The notes below the pieces were generated by a model. It was not told the DNA's origin and ran no database searches. It saw only the letters and a list, made by a program, of their open reading frames with translations. Both the position numbers and the translations under genes were made by a program. Below, piece by piece: positions 17,591 to 22,445 of a stretch of DNA of 22,445 nucleotides (position 1 is the first letter of the stretch; each line of letters starts with the position of its first letter). This DNA comes from Chara braunii (taxonomy: Eukaryota; Streptophyta; Charophyceae; Charales; Characeae), in assembly GCA_003427395.1 (NCBI GenBank), contig BFEA01000050.1, positions 3,768,562-3,791,006 of the forward strand. The letters run 5' to 3'.

Positions 17591-18691
17591 CCCCATGAGT
17601 GTCGCAGAAGGCAGCGAAGGGCCAGTAAGCCCTCAGTCGCGTAGTATTAGTATGGCTCTTCTTTGCACAAGAAATTGATAGGTCCGGGCTTGAACCATGT
17701 CTCCCAAAATAAATCAATACATATGGCATAAGACGATTTCACGGATCGAGGTCGCAGTGGGATCGGGTGTTTTCACGTCCTACAATAGTACCCGGATACT
17801 CGGAATTGTGCTTCGCGCCTTTGGTAACTAGTCTGATTAGATCGACATTAAATCAAATCTGGGAACAAACAGTGCGCATGCCCGGTCAGGCCCAGAAAGA
17901 GGCTCTTTAATCGAGTCCAGACGACTCTGAAAGGCAGTCTCTGCCATCCAAACAGCACCCAGCCGTGGTATAGAAGCCAAGGCTGAGGCAGGTCAAGGGA
18001 CATTCCAGTGCAGGATGCCGCCAGGCTCAAGGAGCAGTAGGTCAGTGCAGCGCCAGCCGGAAGAGGGCAGCTCAGGAGAAGGAGAACCGGCGCCACAACT
18101 GAAGATCCCTAAGGAAGGTGCTGCCGCCATAGCTTTAAGGCACGAAGGAGTACAGGGACAATGGCACTAGAAGGGGACATCCTCATGGAAGGGCTAAGTA
18201 CAGTTACTATCATTGTTGCATTGGTCGTTGGGAGGCGATGGGGGGGGCTTTCGTCATCAAAGAGACTTCAACGTTGTCGGTTTCCTGTGTTGGTGTGATC
18301 AGTGATTTGTCGCTTCCGCTTCTAGTCTGGTCACCATATGTATGCTTGTCAAGAGTTTGTGATACTTGTGGTCTGAGTTTCTGCCGTGAAGGTTCCTTGC
18401 AAAGAAAAGTGGAAAAGGGGGAAAAAGAAGAACACACCCACACAAGGAGAAAGGTGTCATTTGTCCATAGCAAGACATATCGAGCCCTTCCTGACATCAT
18501 AGTGATACCCATCGTGCATGATACATTGAACCACGTGTCTCTGAGAAGAATCACATATGATGATGTCCTTGTTGATAACCCATTAGACTAATAAGCCTCA
18601 GGTGCGTCCGCAGACAAATGCCAGGGCAATATGCCCCTCGAGTTTGAATTCAAGAAAAGACAACAGAGAAAGTCGCTACTATAACAATCCT
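17591..18691. other. Spacer between the duplication copies
   Basis: No confident gene. At 17929-18168 the plus strand is open for about 80 codons, ending in TAG at 18166-18168. Its second half (QRQPEEGSSGEGEPAPQLKI) looks protein-like, and the +1-shifted frame just upstream reads DAARLKEQ. This could be a decayed gag-like or gene fragment, but the opposite strand is also open over part of it. The rest has short, unremarkable open frames. Confidence 0.4.
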
Positions 18692-19119
18692 ACATCCATC
18701 CACGAAGCAAACATGATGTCAAATACAATGCTTGTCGCTTCTGCTATTCTCTGCCATCTCTTTATGACCTTGCTCTGGACTGCTTTACTAATGGGAAAAT
18801 ACCACAGATATATATCACATACTTCAGTGCTACACACATTGAACGTACTTCCGTGCTGAAATAGATTGTCACATATCTATACTTCAGTGCTATCTCTTAA
18901 TGTTTCTTTACCTCTCCGGCCCGTATCTGTCCACCTTGGCAATCTTAAGCTAGGCAGTCATCAGAGGTCGCTTTCAATGTATGGAGTGAGCATTCAGGCA
19001 ATCACCGCAAGCTTTTCAGAGACACCTCCTCTACACTCCAAAAACAAATTGGACCATTTGGTCCATTTCTCAATTTGCATATATGTCAGATAGAGTCCCT
19101 ACTTTGAACACTTTACGAA

Positions 19120-19222
19120 GACCTCAAAACTGCGAAGTAGCAAAACCGGCAGCCGGATAGAGTCCCCCCTTTACAAGGACTCCATCTGGCCACTGATTTT
19201 GCTATTTCGCAATTTTAAGGCC
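19120..19222. repeat. Foldback hairpin, 46 bp arms, 11 nt loop
   Basis: Arms 19120-19165 and 19177-19222 are inverted repeats matching at 36 of 46 positions, with a loop at 19166-19176 and no gaps. All ten differences are transitions. In a minus-strand transcript seven of them would be G-U pairs, leaving three mismatches; a plus-strand transcript would have seven mismatches. It lies inside a roughly 150 bp insertion relative to copy A. It may be a foldback/MITE element or a small-RNA-type precursor hairpin. The sequence alone does not decide. Confidence 0.8.
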
Positions 19223-19580
19223 CTACTGTGAGTATGCCCTCATTCTTGGACCAGGTAAACAGGGGCCAGTACAGACAAGAGGGCCCAAATGTATAAAGAA
19301 ATGGCATGGCCATGGCAACAGGCGACACCAATTTGGAACCATTTCTCTGTATTTACACCAGGCTCCAACCAGCTAAAAAAAGAGGGGTTTGCCAATCTGG
19401 ACCATTTCACTATTTGGACCAGCTAAAAAGAGGCCTTTCTAATGTCCCCCTGCAAATTGACCTAGTTAAAGGCTGATTTTGAATTTTCGCAGATGTTCCA
19501 AAGGGATTCGGTCACAGATATTATACCAGAGCAACAATGACTGCTTTTATGTGTTATTTGTCTTTTCCCCCCCAAGAAAT

Positions 19581-19627
19581 CTGGCTCCTTCTATTCTGGG
19601 GAGCATCAGTCCGGTTCCTTTTCCACC
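19581..19627 (+). repeat. Dispersed block, partner of 14812-14860
   Basis: It contains a 22-base identity with 14812-14860, in the same orientation. It lies in copy B only. Confidence 0.7.
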
Positions 19628-19742
19628 GTCCACGGCGTCAAGTCGAGCAAAAAAAACAGTATAACTCAACAGCACACTTCCCCGCATTACTGTGCTATTT
19701 CTGTCAAGCGGGCGTAGACCAAGGACCAACACTCATCATTTA

Positions 19743-19942
19743 ACCACTAGTACCTCGCCCAGTGTTGGGAAATTAGGGGAAACTGGCAGTTTTCCCAAAC
19801 TCCTGAAATCCGGAGACCGGGCCCGACGACGGCTGCCATTGATAAATCTGATCGGCGGCCATCGGTTCGTTTTGGCCATCCGAAAAGGTCGGAGGCCCAC
19901 CCAAGGCCCACTATTTTCCCACCCGGCAAAGGTACTAGTGGT
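19743..19942. mobile_element. MITE-like element, 200 bp, TTTA target duplication
   Basis: The ends are perfect 12 bp inverted repeats, ACCACTAGTACC (19743-19754) and GGTACTAGTGGT (19931-19942). They extend imperfectly inward (TCGCCC against GGGTGCCAAA-like sequence, then GTTGGGAAAT-type similarity). Both sides carry TTTA (19739-19742 and 19943-19946). It encodes nothing and is GC-rich inside compared with its AT-rich flank. It is absent from the matching place in duplication copy A. The superfamily is not certain; a 4 bp TTTA duplication does not match the standard TA or TTA rules exactly. Confidence 0.75.
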
Positions 19943-20097
19943 TTTACGGCATGGACTACCAAGGTCATTTTGAATTTAAATAAAAAATGGACTAATAGGG
20001 CTATATCTTTCTCTGAGTGTTTGTTTTGATTGCAATATCAAGTCAATCTGTTCCAAAAACTTAGGATTCAATAATTTCATCTCAGAGATCCAGCGTT

Positions 20098-20260
20098 GTG
20101 TTCGGTTGACTTTTTCAAGTCTTCTTTTGAGTATCGACTTCTATTGATTTATTTTTTTAATTTATTTTTTTAATGTAACTTCTGTTGAGTCTCAACTTCC
20201 GACGTTTTTTTCTAACTGGTGTTCAATTTTTCTGTCGGGTCGTAAATTCTGTTGAGTGCC
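20098..20260. repeat. Degenerate TTGAGTC array (copy B)
   Basis: This is the counterpart of 17100-17290. It has fewer and more diverged units, plus a short tandem of TTATTTTTTTAAT. Confidence 0.55.
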
Positions 20261-20333
20261 TTAACAGAGATTATATTTCACAAGCACGTGACCATCTGAT
20301 GCCCCCTTGTAAAAAAGAAAGAACATGAGAGAA

Positions 20334-20708
20334 TCAGCTCTCAACTTCACATGACATGGTGTCCCACTCTATATCTAGATCGCACAAACCTTCATCCATG
20401 AAAGGAGCGCTCTCTCTGCGAAAACCAAACTCGTCTTCTGTGTCATCATCCTCCCAAGGGTCAACGTCCTCGACTCCATCTTCCACTTCGTCGCCATCAC
20501 CAATCCCATCGGGATCATCTTCATTTTCGTCACCAAGGACATCATCATATTCATCGTCCTCTCCCTCGTCCCCCTCTTCGAAGTCTTCGAACTCAATATC
20601 GCCGATACCCTTGCGGGCTAATCCAGTACTTGGCTGGAGCACTTTACCCCTCTCTTCTGCTACCGCGTGTCGATATGCTTCAATATCGTTCAAGAGACGG
20701 CAGGCTCC
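20334..20708 (-). CDS. Last exon of an acidic-protein gene (125 codons with stop)
   Basis: On the minus strand an acceptor with a pyrimidine-rich approach (TTGCCAATACTTGTATTCAG, plus 20709-20728) is followed by 375 bases in frame, ending in TGA at 20334-20336. The 124 residues start GACRLLNDIEAYRHAVAEER, then become strongly acidic (for example DFEEGDEGEDDEYDDVLGDE), and end DIEWDTMSCEVES. The acidic block of about 60 residues suggests a disordered, possibly nuclear or chaperone-like tail. I do not recognise the family. The stop aligns with a stop in the duplicated relic at 17386, which supports it as the true end. Upstream exons must lie to the right but could not be placed; a large microsatellite-rich intron begins at 20709. 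Confidence 0.6.
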   Translation of the reverse strand, partial: GACRLLNDIEAYRHAVAEERGKVLQPSTGLARKGIGDIEFEDFEEGDEGEDDEYDDVLGDENEDDPDGIGDGDEVEDGVEDVDPWEDDDTEDEFGFRRESAPFMDEGLCDLDIEWDTMSCEVES

Positions 20709-20904
20709 CTGAATACAAGTATTGGCAAAACAATAAATCGCAAAGACACATATGAAACACAGCATATTTCACAAGCACAGGCTGCAGAGATGGAAAACCA
20801 AAGCACAAAAAAAGTGAAGAGAGTTGCTAGAAGTGCATACAAGATTTGGACCGAATTACCAGAGAGAAACATGCAGAAACGGACATTGCAGCACCCAAGT
20901 AACG

Positions 20905-20908
<4 letters not shown>

Positions 20909-20994
<86 letters not shown>
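20909..20994. repeat. (AG)43 microsatellite
   Basis: Uninterrupted AG dinucleotides. It lies about 200 bases upstream of the acidic exon, probably in its intron. Confidence 0.98.
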
Positions 20995-20997
<3 letters not shown>

Positions 20998-21271
20998 AGT
21001 AACAAAGAAAGACGGTAATAGGAACACACCCAGAGGAAGAACTAGACGGAGCCAGGAGAAACAGACAAACTGACAGAAGACAGGGCCAGAGAGACAGGCG
21101 AAACATACAAGCAAACAGAGGCAGTCAAAGGCAGGAAGAGAGAATATACACACAGAAAGACAGTTAGGGGCAAGAAAGGCAAACCAGTTGCTGGGAGTAG
21201 AGATAGAAAAAACAACAAGATGTCCAAGGACATGAGAGAGGAGAAGCACTAACATACATTCAGAAAACAAA

Positions 21272-21334
21272 ACACACACACACACAAACACACACCCACG
21301 CACGCACACACACACACACACGCACACACACACA

Positions 21335-21373
<39 letters not shown>

Positions 21374-21399
21374 ACACAAACACACACACGCACACACAG
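21272..21399. repeat. Compound (CA)n microsatellite
   Basis: CA repeats with scattered AAA, CCC, CG and TA interruptions, about 128 bases. The Cys/Val open frames on the minus strand are artefacts. Confidence 0.95.
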
Positions 21400-21473
21400 A
21401 GGGACAGGTCGGTGAAAGTCCAATGAAACAGTCTGGCGCAGTCATGCTTTTTTGGAGAGTAAAGCGAATATGA

Positions 21474-21474
<1 letters not shown>

Positions 21475-21516
<42 letters not shown>
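21475..21516. repeat. (CA)21 microsatellite
   Basis: Perfect CA repeat, 75 bases after the compound one. Confidence 0.97.
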
Positions 21517-21520
<4 letters not shown>

Positions 21521-22226
21521 GGCAGATACAGTAACTCATACAGAGTCCAAAGGCAGAGAAAAGACAGACGCGAAGACTGATATGTTAGTGCTTCTAACAG
21601 ACCGGCAATCATCCCCCGCAAGGTTATGAATATTGATCGACATTGATCATTCACTGCAATATCAGAAGCTTCATATGCCCTTTAATACTGGAAACTGTCC
21701 AGCATTCCAAAGACATAGTCACTCAACTTCTGAGAAAACATAAAGAAGCACAGGTACTAGGAATTGTTGGATTGTACTGTTAGTTTTGATGTCTGAACCA
21801 CCTTTTAAAAATCATCATGTATTCTCTATGCTTGCTCGCTTCAATTTCGTTCATTCAATTCCAGCCCTCCACTGCCGTAATTTCAGTTGACATTTTCTTC
21901 TGTATCAGTCGTGCAATACTGAAGAGAATAACAAGAGTGGAAAGCCTGCAAACACTCTCAGGATTGCAATGTTGTTAGACAACAAACCTCTCAAACCAGG
22001 GGTAAAGGACGTAATGCATGCATAATGCCATCTCTGCACTGCAGGGCCCTCCCCAGTTATGTATGGTGGAGCCAGAGACTATCAATGAGCAACGACTCCA
22101 CAACGACTCCGCTTCAGTTCCCAATCATGTAAACCTTAATTCTTAAATTTTAACTCATTAAGTCCAGGGCAGGTTGTAGCATACAGAGCTACCCACTTTT
22201 TCAATCACAAAAATGTCCCGAATGTG

Positions 22227-22284
22227 TCACTGACAAATCCGTCGATGGCAATCTGTCAATGACAAATCTACAATGGCAAAACTG
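22227..22284 (+). repeat. 29 bp tandem duplication
   Basis: Two units (22227-22255, 22256-22284) of form TCAMTGACAAATC...ATGGCAAWMCTG, followed by a third start TCAATTAT. Confidence 0.75.
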
Positions 22285-22354
22285 TCAATTATAGAGGACC
22301 TGTTGCAGCTTCGCTCGCAAAGAGAAGTAGCGTTGGGAAAAACATGTGCTTCAC

Positions 22355-22359
<5 letters not shown>

Positions 22360-22445
<86 letters not shown>
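22360..22445. repeat. (TC)n microsatellite running off the window end
   Basis: At least 43 perfect TC units; its full length is not seen. Confidence 0.97.

Larger units (their letters stand above)
18692..20484 (+). repeat. Segmental duplication, copy B
   Basis: This is the counterpart of 16384-17590 and is longer, because it contains a foldback hairpin (19120-19222), a segment with the dispersed block (19581-19627) and a MITE-like element (19743-19942). Its right end covers the 3' part of the intact acidic-protein exon. Copy A is therefore likely the derived fragment and copy B the original locus. The inserts were either gained in B or lost in A. Confidence 0.85.
20709..22359. other. Presumed intron/upstream region, simple repeats
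   Basis: It is mostly purine-rich or CA-rich low-complexity DNA to about 21520. From 21520 to 22359 it is unique. At 21909-22002 the plus strand has a good acceptor (TTTTCTTCTGTATCAG), about 31 open codons and a GTAAAG donor, but no partner exon, so it is not called. Nothing else coding is supported. Confidence 0.5.

Noticed and set aside
20827-21423. 198-codon Cys/Val/Leu frame and other frames across (AG)n and (CA)n
   Set aside because: Low-complexity readout of microsatellites; no domain or splice support.
1-22445. Bacterial or phage origin
   Set aside because: Splice-type borders, Ty3/gypsy element, very long microsatellites and low coding density indicate a eukaryotic nuclear genome.

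Overview
The window looks like nuclear DNA of a plant or charophyte green alga. It has spliced-type exons with GT/AG borders, very long dinucleotide microsatellites, a Ty3/gypsy chromovirus and small inverted-repeat elements. The gag coiled-coil region resembles gag-like proteins I remember from the charophyte Chara braunii. That is recollection, not a search result, so the species is tentative.

Region 1 (1-8570) is one LTR retrotransposon on the minus strand. From right to left it has: 5' LTR (7689-8570), initiator-Met-type primer binding site (7676-7687), a long leader carrying a TTGAC array and a (CT)n tract (6423-7675), gag (4386-6422), protease (3504-4355), reverse transcriptase/RNase H (2288-3551), integrase plus chromodomain (787-2301), polypurine tract (749-760) and a 3' LTR cut by the window edge (1-748). 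The order PR-RT-RH-IN-chromodomain identifies a Ty3/gypsy chromovirus. The copy is broken by at least five in-frame stops, three frame changes and a YLND in place of the YxDD active site. The LTRs differ at roughly 15 substitutions in about 610 aligned bases, so the insertion is fairly recent. Its outer end abuts part of a diverged related LTR in the opposite orientation (about 8571-8793).

Region 2 (8794-15689) is mostly non-coding and repetitive. It holds two well-bordered minus-strand exon candidates (15347-15689 and 11195-11273) whose splice phases match. The roughly 4 kb between them contains G-rich minisatellites, a (TC)38 tract, a 19-22 bp minisatellite, a degenerate dispersed repeat and two tRNA-like heads suggestive of SINE remnants.

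Region 3 (16384-20708) is a direct segmental duplication. Copy B (18692-20484) runs into the intact last exon (20334-20708, minus) of a gene for an acidic protein. Copy A (16384-17590) carries a decayed piece of that exon. Copy B also carries a 200 bp MITE-like element with TTTA target-site duplications (19743-19942) and a 103 bp foldback hairpin (19120-19222); both are absent from copy A.

Region 4 (20709-22445) is the presumed intron or upstream region of the acidic-protein gene. It is dominated by (AG)43, (CA)n and terminal (TC)n tracts. I see no CRISPR, no bacterial operon, no functional tRNA or rRNA, and no clearly new defence or metabolic system. The most unusual observations are structural: the TTGAC array in the retroelement leader, the transition-only foldback, the new MITE, and the tandem duplication of a gene end.
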